A stretch of 64,000 nt of DNA, taken from contig DVGC01000001.1 of NCBI GenBank assembly GCA_018712915.1, positions 1-64,000 of the forward strand, read 5' to 3'. The stretch comes from Candidatus Copromonas faecavium (nom. illeg.). Lineage in GTDB: Bacteria; Bacillota; Clostridia; Lachnospirales; Lachnospiraceae. Below are positions 38,837 to 48,493 of this stretch, one piece after another. The position numbers were made by a program, and so were the translations under genes. The notes under the pieces are model-generated. The model made no database searches. It was not told the origin of the DNA and saw only the letters and a program-made list of their open reading frames with translations. How positions within the stretch are numbered: position 1 is the stretch's first letter; each line of letters opens with the position of its first letter.

Positions 38837-39967
38837 ATGTTTTCAGAATACAATTTCAGGGCTTTTAATTTCCGCCTCCTTTTTTACGCAGTTGCCCTAA
38901 GCCTCATCGGCGTTATTGTGATCAACAGCGCGGTGGGAGAGGAAAAAACCTATGTAACCAGGCAGCTTGTGGGCCTTTTCGGCGGTCTTCTGGCTGCAGC
39001 GGTTCTTTCTGTTCTTAATTACAGGTACCTGTCAAGATTTGCCGTCATAGCTTATCTTGGATGCCTGGCCATTCTTCTGGCCGTTATCATTGCCGGCCAG
39101 TTAGGCGGAGCCGGAAGCGGCTCCAGGCGGTGGATTACCCTGCCGGTGCTGGGGCGGTTTCAGCCGTCTGAATTTGCTAAAATCGGCCTGATTTTCTTCT
39201 TTTCCTGGTTTCTTCATAAAAACCAGGAAAGGATCAATCAGCCCGTAACTCTGCTTATGCTGGCCGGTCTGGCGGCTGCCCCGCTCCTTCTCATCCTGGA
39301 GCAGCCGGATCTTTCCACCAGCATCGTAATTATGTTTACCATACTCTGCATGGTTTTCATTTCCGGAATCAGCTACCGGCTGATCTTTACGGCGGCTGCC
39401 ATCGGGATTCCCTCCCTGGCTGCTGTCATGTACCTGGCTCACCAGGGGCTGGTACCGTTCATTGAACCGTATCAGGTAAACCGGGTTCTTGCCTTCATCA
39501 ATCCGGAAAAGTACGCAGAGCTTAATCTTCAGCAGGATAATTCCCAGATGGCCATCGGCTCGGGAATGCTGTATGGAAAAGGGCTGTTTAATGATACAGC
39601 CATTTCAGTCAAAAACGGAAACTATCTATCAGAAGAGCACACGGATTTCATTTTTTCGGTGATTGGGGAGGAGCTTGGATTTGTCGGCTGCATGGTTGTC
39701 CTTCTGCTTTACCTTCTGTTTGTTTATGAGTGTCTCAGGATGGCAGGCAGGGCAAGGGATATGACCGGAAAGCTCATCTGTGCGGGAATGGCTGCGCTTG
39801 TGGGATTCCAGTCTTTTACCAACATTGCAGTGGCCACCGGCGTTTTTCCGAATACGGGACTCCCGCTTCCGTTTATCAGTTACGGAGTCAGCTCTCTGGT
39901 AAGTTTATATATAGGAATTGGACTGGTATTGAATGTCGGACTTCAGCAGAGTAAACTGGAAAACTAG
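38837..39967 (+). CDS. rodA: FtsW/RodA/SpoVE family SEDS protein (RodA-type)
   Basis: Polytopic; FQPSEFAKIGLIFFFSWF, GSGMLYGKGLFND, HTDFIFSVIGEELGFVG, FPNTGLPLPFISYGVSSLVSLYIGIGL. Confidence 0.93.
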   Translation: MFSEYNFRAFNFRLLFYAVALSLIGVIVINSAVGEEKTYVTRQLVGLFGGLLAAAVLSVLNYRYLSRFAVIAYLGCLAILLAVIIAGQLGGAGSGSRRWITLPVLGRFQPSEFAKIGLIFFFSWFLHKNQERINQPVTLLMLAGLAAAPLLLILEQPDLSTSIVIMFTILCMVFISGISYRLIFTAAAIGIPSLAAVMYLAHQGLVPFIEPYQVNRVLAFINPEKYAELNLQQDNSQMAIGSGMLYGKGLFNDTAISVKNGNYLSEEHTDFIFSVIGEELGFVGCMVVLLLYLLFVYECLRMAGRARDMTGKLICAGMAALVGFQSFTNIAVATGVFPNTGLPLPFISYGVSSLVSLYIGIGLVLNVGLQQSKLEN

Positions 39968-39979
39968 GAGGTATCGCAT

Positions 39980-40375
39980 ATGAATGTGGGACTGATTGCT
40001 CATGACGCAAAGAAAAAACTGATGCAGAATTTCTGTATTGCCTATAAGGGAATCCTATGCAAGCACACCCTTTACGCCACCGGAACCACCGGAAAGCTGA
40101 TCGAGGAAGTGACCAACTTAAATATTCATAAGTTTCTTCCCGGTCATCTGGGAGGGGAGCAGCAGCTGGGCGCCCTCATCGAAAACAATGATATGGACAT
40201 GGTGATTTTCCTCAGAGACCCGCTGTCTCCCAAATCCCATGAACCGGATGTCAACAAAGCCGTTCGTCTGTGTGACATCCACAATGTTCCCCTGGCAACC
40301 AACCTGGCAACGGCCGAGCTTCTGGTAAAAGCTCTGGAACGCGGAGATCTGGAATGGAGAGAAATGTACAAATAA
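39980..40375 (+). CDS. mgsA: Methylglyoxal synthase
   Basis: VGLIAHDAKKKLMQNFCIAY, LYATGTTGKLIEE, SGxxGGEQQLGALI, DMVIFLRDPLSPKSHEPDVNKAVRLCDIHNVPLATNLATAELL. Confidence 0.96.
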   Translation: MNVGLIAHDAKKKLMQNFCIAYKGILCKHTLYATGTTGKLIEEVTNLNIHKFLPGHLGGEQQLGALIENNDMDMVIFLRDPLSPKSHEPDVNKAVRLCDIHNVPLATNLATAELLVKALERGDLEWREMYK

Positions 40376-41382
40376 TGAAAGGGAAACCGGTTTTCCAGGT
40401 CTTCCTTTCGTTCCTGCGGTCATCCGGCAGATTGGCCGTTTTTCTGGCACTTGGCATGTTCTTCTGCCTGAATCTGACCGGATGCGGACAGAACGAGCTG
40501 GAGCAGGCTTATTCCTTTTCCGAGCGGAGTTCTGCCTTTCTGACAGGGCAGGGCGGCGGAAAAGCGCCTGCTTTTGCAGAGGAGCTCTGCGTCATCACCG
40601 GTGAAGATGATCAGACAGAAACGCTGACTGCCCAGGCGGCCGGCCTGTTTGATTTGTCCGGAGGCGAATCGCTGTTCCATCAAAACGCCCTGCAGCAGAT
40701 GAATCCTGCCAGCACAACAAAAGTCATGACAGCCATTGTGGCTCTGGAGCATGGAAATCTTTCAGATATGGTAACCGTAACGGATGCGGCAATCATTACA
40801 GAAGCCGGATCCTCCATGGCCGGAATCTCGCCCGGAGATGAGCTGACCCTGGAGCAGCTTCTTTACGGCCTGATGATTCCGTCCGGAAACGATGCCGCCA
40901 ATGCCATCGCTGTCCATATTGCCGGTTCCATCGAAGATTTTGCTGCCATGATGAATGAGGAAGCCCACAGGATCGGTGCCACCGGAACCCATTTTGTCAA
41001 TGCCAACGGTCTGACGGCAGAGGGCCATTATACGACTGCCTACGATTTGTACCTGATGTTCCGAAAGGCTCTTACTTACGATACCTTCCGGGAGATTATC
41101 GGTGCTCATTCCTACACAGCCGTTTATAAGGACGGGCAGGGAAATGAAAAAACATCGGAATGGACCGTGGGAAATTACTATATGAACGGCAAGGCGGAAA
41201 CACCGGAAGGACTTACGGTCTTTGGCGGAAAAACAGGGACAACCCAGGCGGCTGGCTACTGTCTCGTGATGGGAAGCAGGACAGAAGACGGCAAAGAATA
41301 TGCTTCCGTGGTGATGAAATCAGAAAGCCGGAATGCCCTTTACGAGGACATGACCAAGATCCTTTCTAAAATTGTCAAATAG
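40375..41382 (+). CDS. D-alanyl-D-alanine carboxypeptidase (serine-type, DacF-like lipoprotein)
   Basis: Lipobox LNLTGCGQ; NPASTTKVMTAIVALEHG (SxxK), PSGNDAAN (SxN), GGKTGTTQAAGYC (KTG). Confidence 0.92.
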   Translation: MKGKPVFQVFLSFLRSSGRLAVFLALGMFFCLNLTGCGQNELEQAYSFSERSSAFLTGQGGGKAPAFAEELCVITGEDDQTETLTAQAAGLFDLSGGESLFHQNALQQMNPASTTKVMTAIVALEHGNLSDMVTVTDAAIITEAGSSMAGISPGDELTLEQLLYGLMIPSGNDAANAIAVHIAGSIEDFAAMMNEEAHRIGATGTHFVNANGLTAEGHYTTAYDLYLMFRKALTYDTFREIIGAHSYTAVYKDGQGNEKTSEWTVGNYYMNGKAETPEGLTVFGGKTGTTQAAGYCLVMGSRTEDGKEYASVVMKSESRNALYEDMTKILSKIVK

Positions 41383-41385
41383 TGA

Positions 41386-41414
41386 TTGCAATTTTTCAGC
41401 AAATAATCTATAAT
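41386..41414 (+). promoter_or_regulatory. Promoter TTGCAA-N17-TATAAT
   Basis: TTGCAA 41386-41391, TATAAT 41409-41414, upstream of the ORF at 41474. Confidence 0.6.
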
Positions 41415-41473
41415 CAATACATATAAAAACGATTTTTTATACAAAATATATAAAATCTAAGGAGGAGATCATT

Positions 41474-41893
41474 ATGGTTCAGATTATCGCAGGCAGAAAA
41501 GGAAAAGGAAAGACAAAATATTTGCTGGACATGGCCAATACCGCTATCAAAGAATCCAAAGGCTCCATCGTATATTTAGATAAAAGCTCCAAGCATATGT
41601 ATGAGCTCAGCAACAAAATCCGTTTAATCAATGTGGCCGAATTCCCGGTACATAGCCCTGAGGGTTTCATCGGTTTTCTCTGCGGAATCATTTCCCAGGA
41701 TCATGATCTGGAGGTCATGTATCTTGACAGCTTCTTAAAGCTTTCCAGCCTGGAGGGAGAAGACATCAGCCAGACTCTGTCAGAGCTGGAGCAGTTAAGC
41801 GTCAAATATCATGTAAACTTTGTTTTAAGCGTATCTCTTGACGGAGAAGAACTTCCTGCTTCTGCAAAAGATATGGTTCTGGTTGCTTTATAA
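41474..41893 (+). CDS. Small P-loop protein of unknown function
   Basis: MVQIIAGRKGKGKTKYLLDMAN (GxxxxGKT Walker A); hhhhD-type strand LEVMYLDSFL; strong AAGGAGG RBS. Confidence 0.75.
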   Translation: MVQIIAGRKGKGKTKYLLDMANTAIKESKGSIVYLDKSSKHMYELSNKIRLINVAEFPVHSPEGFIGFLCGIISQDHDLEVMYLDSFLKLSSLEGEDISQTLSELEQLSVKYHVNFVLSVSLDGEELPASAKDMVLVAL

Positions 41894-41919
41894 ATGACAG
41901 CTCCTTAAATTTTACCAAT

Positions 41920-41952
41920 AAAAAGGATCCTGCTTTGTGGGATCCTTTTTTG
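41920..41952 (+). terminator. Intrinsic terminator
   Basis: AAAAAGGATCC...GGATCCTTTTTT. Confidence 0.88.
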
Positions 41953-42082
41953 TTGCACTTTTCCCGGAAAAGCAGTACAATCATAATGCGGCTCATGGCA
42001 GGCCTGTTTTCCATATAACCGCATCCGGAAATGCACCATGTCTGAGGGGCTGATTTATATTTCTAATATCAGGAGGAAGTGA

Positions 42083-43486
42083 ATGGCGAAAAAAAAGAAC
42101 AAAAAAATTGTTCGGTATCGCCGGCCTTTGAATATCAATGTGGGGATGATTATATTCGCCCTGATTTTTGCATACATGGCCTTTTACGTCTATACCTATG
42201 CCCGGCGCGACAAAATTGAATTTTATGAAGTCGTAGAAGGCGGAATCGTAAATGATCAGAGACATACCGGCATTATTTTCCGGAACGAGGAAGTAAAATA
42301 TACCGACCGGGCCGGAAACATCAATTTCTATCTTCAGGAAGGGAAGCGGGCAGCCGTAGGCACCAGAATCTATTCCATAGATGAGACGGGAACCATTTCC
42401 CAGCTTCTGGCAGAACAAACCGGAGATTCCGTATCCCTGTCTTCGGAAAACCTTTCTTCCCTGCAGAAGGAACTTTCTTCCTTCAGCCAGACCTTTCAGG
42501 AGACAAATTTCCGGGAAGTTTATGACGTAAAATACACCCTGGATTCCAGAGTTCTGGAATACGTCAGCGTGGATGCCATGAAAAACCTGGACAGCATTCT
42601 GGAAGAAGCGGGAGCCAATTTCACCCAGGTCCGTTCCGATGCCGCAGGCGTTGTATCCTATTCGGTGGATTCCATGGAGAGCTTATCCCCGACCCAGGTA
42701 ACGGCTGATATGTTTGACCGATCCCAGTACACCAAAACAGGAGTCCGTTCCGGGCAGCTGGTGGAAAGCGGTGCGCCTGCCTATAAGCTTATTACCTCAG
42801 AAGACTGGTCCATCGTGTTCCAGATGACTCCGGAGGAAATTTCCCAGTATGGGGACAAGACTTCCCTGTCTTTAAAATTTGATGGAACCGGACTGGAAAC
42901 CTCCGCAGCATTTTCTATGATTACGGGAGCAGACGGCGGAACTTACGGGAAGCTGGATTTTAACAAATACATGGAACAGTTTATTTCTGACCGGTTTGTG
43001 GATTTTGAGATCCTGACAGATGAAGTTCAGGGTCTTAAAATTCCCAGAACGGCCGTGACAACCATGAATTTTTACATCGTTCCCAGAGATTTTTATGTCA
43101 GCTCAGAAAACGGATCGGCCAGCGGCTTTTACCGGGAAGTATACTCAGAGAACGGTCCCAGCATGGAATTGATTTCTCCGACGATTTACAATGCGGATGA
43201 GGAATATTATTATCTGGACGCAGGAGAGAGCAGTGAAGTCAAAGCAGGCGATTACCTGATTAAGGCTGATTCCCAGGAGCGCTATCAGGTGGGCGCCATG
43301 GAAGCAGTGGAAGGCGTGTTCAATATCAACCGGGGCTATACCATTTTCCGTAAAATCGAGGTATTAAGCTCCAACGATGAATTTTATACCGTAGCCAAAG
43401 GAACCGATTACGGCCTGTCCGTATACGATCACATCGTTCTGGACGCGTCCAGCGTATCCGGCAACGGGATCGTGCTTTACCAGTAA
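42083..43486 (+). CDS. Membrane-anchored HlyD-like/barrel-sandwich protein
   Basis: N-terminal cationic segment and TM; VEGGIVNDQRHTGIIFRNEEVKYTDRAGNINFYLQEGKRAAVGTRIYSID; typical of the ORF preceding ylmE-sepF in Clostridia. Confidence 0.6.
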   Translation: MAKKKNKKIVRYRRPLNINVGMIIFALIFAYMAFYVYTYARRDKIEFYEVVEGGIVNDQRHTGIIFRNEEVKYTDRAGNINFYLQEGKRAAVGTRIYSIDETGTISQLLAEQTGDSVSLSSENLSSLQKELSSFSQTFQETNFREVYDVKYTLDSRVLEYVSVDAMKNLDSILEEAGANFTQVRSDAAGVVSYSVDSMESLSPTQVTADMFDRSQYTKTGVRSGQLVESGAPAYKLITSEDWSIVFQMTPEEISQYGDKTSLSLKFDGTGLETSAAFSMITGADGGTYGKLDFNKYMEQFISDRFVDFEILTDEVQGLKIPRTAVTTMNFYIVPRDFYVSSENGSASGFYREVYSENGPSMELISPTIYNADEEYYYLDAGESSEVKAGDYLIKADSQERYQVGAMEAVEGVFNINRGYTIFRKIEVLSSNDEFYTVAKGTDYGLSVYDHIVLDASSVSGNGIVLYQ

Positions 43487-43536
43487 TTCTCTTTCAGGGT
43501 GCGGTTCTTAAACTTTTGATTCAGGAGGGAAAAAAC

Positions 43537-44220
43537 ATGTCAGTGACAGAAAACATAAAAAATATTCATGAACGGATGGCGGCCGCCTGTGCCCGTTCCG
43601 GACGCCGGATGGAGGATATCACACTGGTTGCCGTCAGCAAAACAAAACCGGTTTCCATGATGCAGGAAGCCTATGAGACAGGATGCCTGGATTTTGGAGA
43701 AAATAAGGTGCAGGAAATCGTGAATAAGAAGCCGCAGATGCCGGAGGACGCCAGGTTCCACATGATTGGCCATCTGCAGACTAATAAGGTGGGACAGGTC
43801 ATCGATAAGGCGGTTCTGATTCATTCGGTGGACAGCCTCCATCTGGCTGAAAAGATTGAAAAGGAAGCCGAAAAACGGGAGATGATTTCGGATATCCTTC
43901 TGGAGGTCAATGTGGCCAGGGAAGAGAGCAAGTATGGAATGTTTCTTGAGGATGTGACAAAAAATCTGGAAGTCATTTCCAGATTCCCCCATATTCGCGT
44001 AAAAGGCCTGATGACCATTGCACCAAATGTAGAAAATGCAGAAGAAAATCGAAAATTTTTTAAAGAATTATATCAATTATATGTTGACATCAAAAGTAAA
44101 AACATTGATAATGGTACCATGAGTATGCTTTCCATGGGTATGACCGGAGATTTTGAGGTTGCCATTGAGGAAGGCGCAACTCTGATAAGAGTCGGAACCG
44201 GAATTTTTGGTTCCAGATAG
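43537..44220 (+). CDS. YggS/YlmE family PLP homeostasis protein
   Basis: ITLVAVSKTKPVSMMQEAYETGCLDFGENKVQE, FHMIGHLQTNKV, VKGLMTIAP, LSMGMTGDFEVAIEEGATLIRVGTGIFG. Confidence 0.95.
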   Translation: MSVTENIKNIHERMAAACARSGRRMEDITLVAVSKTKPVSMMQEAYETGCLDFGENKVQEIVNKKPQMPEDARFHMIGHLQTNKVGQVIDKAVLIHSVDSLHLAEKIEKEAEKREMISDILLEVNVAREESKYGMFLEDVTKNLEVISRFPHIRVKGLMTIAPNVENAEENRKFFKELYQLYVDIKSKNIDNGTMSMLSMGMTGDFEVAIEEGATLIRVGTGIFGSR

Positions 44221-44238
44221 ATTGGAGAGGAACAGGTT

Positions 44239-44760
44239 ATGAGCTTTTTAAGCAAACTGATGGATACAATGCGCTTAAATGACAACGACGATGACGATGA
44301 CTACTTCCTGGACAGTGACTACGAAGATGATGAGAAACCGGCGAGAAAGAGCCTGTTTAAGAGACAGGCTGGTGACGACTATGAAGATGACTATGAGGAC
44401 GAGCCTGCAAAACCAAGATTTCTTCCGCGCCCCGCAAACAACAATAAGGTTGTTTCCATGCGGCGGGGAATGGAGGTTTCCCTGATTAAGCCTACCTCCC
44501 TTGATGACGCCAAGGAAATCTGCGATTATCTGCTGGCCGGCAAGGCAGTTGTTTTAAATATGGAAGGAATCCATATGGAGACGGCACAAAGAATCATTGA
44601 TTTTACTTCCGGAGCCACCTATTCCCTCAGTGGAAATCTCCAGAAAATCTCCAATTACATATTTATTGCCACGCCGCCGTCCGTGGAACTTTCGGGAGAT
44701 TTTCAGGATCTGCTTTCAGGCGGAAATCTTGATGTTTCCGGCCTGAACATTCATCTTTAG
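44239..44760 (+). CDS. sepF: Cell division protein SepF
   Basis: MSFLSKLMDTMRLN, acidic linker, VSLIKPTSLDDAKEICDYLLAGKAVVLNMEGIHMETAQRIIDFTSGATYSLSGNLQKISNYIFIATP. Confidence 0.95.
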   Translation: MSFLSKLMDTMRLNDNDDDDDYFLDSDYEDDEKPARKSLFKRQAGDDYEDDYEDEPAKPRFLPRPANNNKVVSMRRGMEVSLIKPTSLDDAKEICDYLLAGKAVVLNMEGIHMETAQRIIDFTSGATYSLSGNLQKISNYIFIATPPSVELSGDFQDLLSGGNLDVSGLNIHL

Positions 44761-44775
44761 AAGGAATATCAACGA

Positions 44776-45540
44776 GTGAAGCAAATGGAAAAAGAAGAAC
44801 AGCTTTTCAGGAAACGAATCTGTGAACTGGCGGCCCTTTCCTATGAACGGGATATTCCGGTTCATACAAATTTTCTGACTTTGAACGAACAGGCTGTTTT
44901 CCAGAGTATTTCTGCCACGCTGCCGCCGGTAAAGTACGAGCTTGCCGGCGGCAGCGCAATGTCTGAACGGAAGGTGCTCTGTTTTCTTCCCTCCTACGAG
45001 GAAGAACCGGGACAGCTTCCTTTTTCCTGTGTGGAAATCAGGCCGTCAAATCCCAGATTTTCCGAATCCCTGACGCACCGGGATTTTCTCGGCGCCATCA
45101 TGAATCTCGGGATTGAGCGGGATATGATTGGTGATATCCTCTCAAACGGTCAGGGCGCTTATGTGTTCGTTATGAATCCGATGGTTTCCTATCTGACAGA
45201 GCAGCTGACCACGGTCAGGAAAACGCCTGTATCCCTCTCTGTCAGAGAGGACCCGGCGGCCTTTCCTCAGCCGGAATTTGAACGGCTGGAGGGTACCTTA
45301 AGTTCCGTCCGCCTGGATGCCGTCATTGCGCTCTGCGGACGGATGTCCCGGGGAAAGGCCGCAGACCTGATTGAGGGCGAAAAAGCCTTGTTAAACGGGC
45401 AGCCCTGCATGTCCGTATCCCGGCAGATGAAGGAAGGAGAGGTCTTGTCTCTCCGCGGGATCGGAAAATTTCGTCTGGAGTCCATCGGAGCGCCAACGAA
45501 AAAGGGCCGGATTCCCGTGGTAATATTGAAATACCGGTAG
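44776..45540 (+). CDS. ylmH: YlmH-family S4-domain RNA-binding protein
   Basis: THRDFLGAIMNLGIERDMIGDILSNGQGAYVFV; S4 domain RLDAVIALCGRMSRGKAADLIEGEKALLNG. Confidence 0.93.
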   Translation: MKQMEKEEQLFRKRICELAALSYERDIPVHTNFLTLNEQAVFQSISATLPPVKYELAGGSAMSERKVLCFLPSYEEEPGQLPFSCVEIRPSNPRFSESLTHRDFLGAIMNLGIERDMIGDILSNGQGAYVFVMNPMVSYLTEQLTTVRKTPVSLSVREDPAAFPQPEFERLEGTLSSVRLDAVIALCGRMSRGKAADLIEGEKALLNGQPCMSVSRQMKEGEVLSLRGIGKFRLESIGAPTKKGRIPVVILKYR

Positions 45541-45603
45541 AAAACAGCACTTTTAAACGCAATTCTATTAAAAAACCTACTCTGTATGCAGAAAGGAGTG
45601 CCA

Positions 45604-46707
45604 AATATGCAGATGGAAAAAATGGAACGGATTCCCGTCTCTCAAAACGGGAATCATATGTATGATATTGTACTGGATCGTTCTTTTCAGGGCCTCCAAC
45701 GGGAATTAAAGGCTCTGGGAACAGAGTCCAGAAAGCTTTGTATTGTTACTGATACCAATGTAGCACCTCTTTATCTGCAGGAGATTCTGGATATCACCGC
45801 CGGCTGCTGCCGTCAGGCAGATTCCTTGGTCATTCCGGCCGGAGAAGAGCATAAAAATCTGGATACGGTCCGGACCGTCTATGAATTTTTGATCGAACGT
45901 CATTATGACCGGAAGGATTTATTAGTGGCTCTGGGCGGCGGCGTTGTGGGAGATCTCTGCGGCTTTGCGGCGGCTACCTACCTGCGTGGTGTCGGTTTTG
46001 TTCAGATTCCGACCACCCTTTTATCCCAGGTGGATTCCAGCATCGGCGGAAAAACAGGAGTCGATTTTGACGCATATAAAAATATGGTGGGAGCATTTCA
46101 TATGCCGCGTCTGGTCTATGCCAATGTTTCTGCTCTGAAAACTCTCCCGGCCCTTCAGTTTTCATCGGGAATGGGCGAGGTCATCAAGCACGGCCTGATC
46201 CGGGACCGGGAATATTTCGACTGGATTCTTTCCCATGAAAGGGATATTCTGGCCCATGATCCGGAAACGCTGGCACTGATGATTCAGGGAAGCTGTCTGA
46301 TTAAGCGGGAAGTGGTGGAGCTGGATCCCACGGAGCAGAATGAGCGGGCTGCCTTAAATTTCGGCCATACCCTGGGCCATGCCATTGAAAAACTGAAGCA
46401 GTTTTCCATGCCTCACGGCCTCTGTGTGGCTCTTGGCGCCCTTGCAGCCATGCGGCTGTGTGTGAATCGGGGAATGGTATCGGAAGCCGACACAGAGGCG
46501 TACAGAGGCGCTCTCAGGGCCTTTGACCTGCCCCAGACGGTTTCCAGCCTCAAGGAGGACGATGTGCTGGCCGCCACAAAAAGCGATAAAAAAATGGAGG
46601 CAGGCATCATTAAATTTATTCTTCTGAACGGCGTGGGACACGCATACATCGACCGGACTGTAACAGAGGATGAAATGAGGCAGGCTCTGCATGAAATTAT
46701 GAGGTAA
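45604..46707 (+). CDS. aroB: 3-dehydroquinate synthase
   Basis: VALGGGVVGDLCGFAAATYLRGVGFVQIPTTLLSQVDSSIGGKTGVDF; ERAALNFGHTLGHAIE. Confidence 0.96.
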   Translation, partial: NMQMEKMERIPVSQNGNHMYDIVLDRSFQGLQRELKALGTESRKLCIVTDTNVAPLYLQEILDITAGCCRQADSLVIPAGEEHKNLDTVRTVYEFLIERHYDRKDLLVALGGGVVGDLCGFAAATYLRGVGFVQIPTTLLSQVDSSIGGKTGVDFDAYKNMVGAFHMPRLVYANVSALKTLPALQFSSGMGEVIKHGLIRDREYFDWILSHERDILAHDPETLALMIQGSCLIKREVVELDPTEQNERAALNFGHTLGHAIEKLKQFSMPHGLCVALGALAAMRLCVNRGMVSEADTEAYRGALRAFDLPQTVSSLKEDDVLAATKSDKKMEAGIIKFILLNGVGHAYIDRTVTEDEMRQALHEIMR

Positions 46708-46761
46708 GGCTGCCCCGGGTTCTTCCCGCATCAAAGAAATAACTGTATAAAGGAGTCTTTA

Positions 46762-47337
46762 ATGAATAGCTTATGGAAGCGCTACGGCCTTTTTGGCCTG
46801 CTTGCCCTGATTCTTGTGGCCTTTGATCAGTGGACCAAGGCCCTGGCTTTCCGCATGCTGCGGACAGAAGGCCCTCTGGTACTGATAGAGGGAGTCTTTG
46901 AACTGCATTATTCCGAAAACCGCGGTGCCGCCTTCGGAATTTTACAAGGGAAGCAATGGTTTTTCCTTCTTGTCGCGGCAGCTGTTGTAGTGATCATTCT
47001 TTTGTTTCTCTCCAGACTGCCATGGACCCGACGGCTTGCCCCGTTATTTTTCTGCCTGGTTCTTCTTTGTTCCGGCGCAGTTGGAAACGTCATAGACCGG
47101 CTCCTCAGAGGTTTCGTGGTGGATTTCTTTTATTTCCGCCTGATTGACTTTCCGATTTTCAATGTGGCTGACTGTTATGTGGTTGTATCCGCCATCCTTT
47201 TGATTTTGCTGACCGGTTTCTGGTACAAGGACGAAGATTTTTCCTTCCTGCAGGAAAAAGGAACAGCGGATGCAAAGCAGAACAGAAGCGGCAGACCTGA
47301 AAAGGAAAATGGAACGCACCAGGACACCGGCAAATAA
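46762..47337 (+). CDS. lspA: Signal peptidase II
   Basis: FDQWTKALA, YSENRGAAFGIL, GAVGNVIDRLLRGFVVDFF, FNVADCYVV. Confidence 0.95.
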   Translation: MNSLWKRYGLFGLLALILVAFDQWTKALAFRMLRTEGPLVLIEGVFELHYSENRGAAFGILQGKQWFFLLVAAAVVVIILLFLSRLPWTRRLAPLFFCLVLLCSGAVGNVIDRLLRGFVVDFFYFRLIDFPIFNVADCYVVVSAILLILLTGFWYKDEDFSFLQEKGTADAKQNRSGRPEKENGTHQDTGK

Positions 47338-47383
47338 AAGAGAATTTACAAAATGTCAAGCAAACGGAAGGAGATGGCAGGAA

Positions 47384-48289
47384 ATGAGCAGGCTGTATGT
47401 AACAGAAGAATCAGAGGGAGACCGGATTGACCGGTTTCTGGCGGAAAAATGTGAAGATCTGTCCCGCTCCTTCCTGCAGAAGCTTCTAAAGTCCGGCCAG
47501 GTTTTCGTCAATGGAAAGGCCGTCAAAGCCAGCTACCGGGTCATGGAAGGCGATGAGGCAGTGTTTGAGGTACCTGATGCCATCGAGCCGGAAATTCTTC
47601 CGGAAAACATTCCCCTGGATATCCTTTATGAGGACCAGGATGTGATTGTGGTGAACAAACCCAAGGGGATGGTGGTCCATCCGGCCGCCGGACATTATAC
47701 AGGGACCCTGGTGAATGCTCTGATGTATCATTGCCGTGAGGATCTGTCCGGCATCAACGGTGTATTGCGTCCCGGAATCGTCCACCGGATTGACATGGAC
47801 ACCACCGGAGCCATCATTGCCTGTAAAAATGATCTGGCCCATTCCTCTATTGCCGCCCAGCTAAAGGAGCATTCCATCACCAGGCGGTATGAGGCCATCG
47901 TCCATGGTGTTTTAAAAGAAGATGAGGGTACCATAAACGCTCCCATCGGGCGCAGTCCGAAAGACCGCAAAAAAATGGCGGTTCATGTGCCTGGCGGCAA
48001 ACCGGCGGTCACTCATTACCGGGTTCTGGACCATTATCAGAATTTTACTCATATTGAATGCCGGCTGGAAACAGGCCGGACCCACCAGATCCGGGTGCAT
48101 ATGGCCTCCCTTGGTCACCCACTTTTAGGAGATCAGGTTTATGGACCTTCCAAATGTCCTTATAAGCTGCAGGGGCAGACGCTTCATGCCGGGGTTCTCG
48201 GTTTTCTGCATCCCAGAACCGGCGCATATATGGAATTTACAGCCCCTCTGCCTGATTATTTCCGGCATCTGCTGGATATCTTAAAATAG
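47384..48289 (+). CDS. 23S rRNA pseudouridine synthase RluD family
   Basis: S4 domain; VVNKPKGMVVHPA; LRPGIVHRIDMDTTGAIIACKN; CRLETGRTHQIRVHMASLGHPLLGDQVYG. Confidence 0.95.
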   Translation: MSRLYVTEESEGDRIDRFLAEKCEDLSRSFLQKLLKSGQVFVNGKAVKASYRVMEGDEAVFEVPDAIEPEILPENIPLDILYEDQDVIVVNKPKGMVVHPAAGHYTGTLVNALMYHCREDLSGINGVLRPGIVHRIDMDTTGAIIACKNDLAHSSIAAQLKEHSITRRYEAIVHGVLKEDEGTINAPIGRSPKDRKKMAVHVPGGKPAVTHYRVLDHYQNFTHIECRLETGRTHQIRVHMASLGHPLLGDQVYGPSKCPYKLQGQTLHAGVLGFLHPRTGAYMEFTAPLPDYFRHLLDILK

Positions 48290-48355
48290 CCTGCAGGCGA
48301 CGGTTTTCCATTCGGATATTCCTTCCGGAATGATATTTCTTATCCGGCATCTTTT

Positions 48356-48399
48356 CCTGAGCAATGCTGCCCATACTTCCGCATTGTTCAGGATTTTTT
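48356..48399 (+). terminator. Strong intrinsic terminator
   Basis: CCTGAGCAATGC...GCATTGTTCAGGATTTTTTG. Confidence 0.85.
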
Positions 48400-48420
48400 G
48401 TTTGATTTGTGGGATAACTC

Positions 48421-48448
48421 TTGCAATTTTCCGAAAACAATGTATAAT
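48421..48448 (+). promoter_or_regulatory. Promoter TTGCAA-N16-TATAAT
   Basis: TTGCAA 48421-48426, TATAAT 48443-48448. Confidence 0.6.
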
Positions 48449-48493
48449 AAGAATAGAACACCATACAATTACAGACAGGAAGGAGCGGTGGGT

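Noticed and set aside
45241-45270. Apparent Ser/Leu SxSVRED duplication in ylmH (CTCTCTGTCAGAGAGG)
   Set aside because: A small CTCTCTG/CAGAGAG palindrome inside coding sequence, explained by codon usage; no regulatory context.
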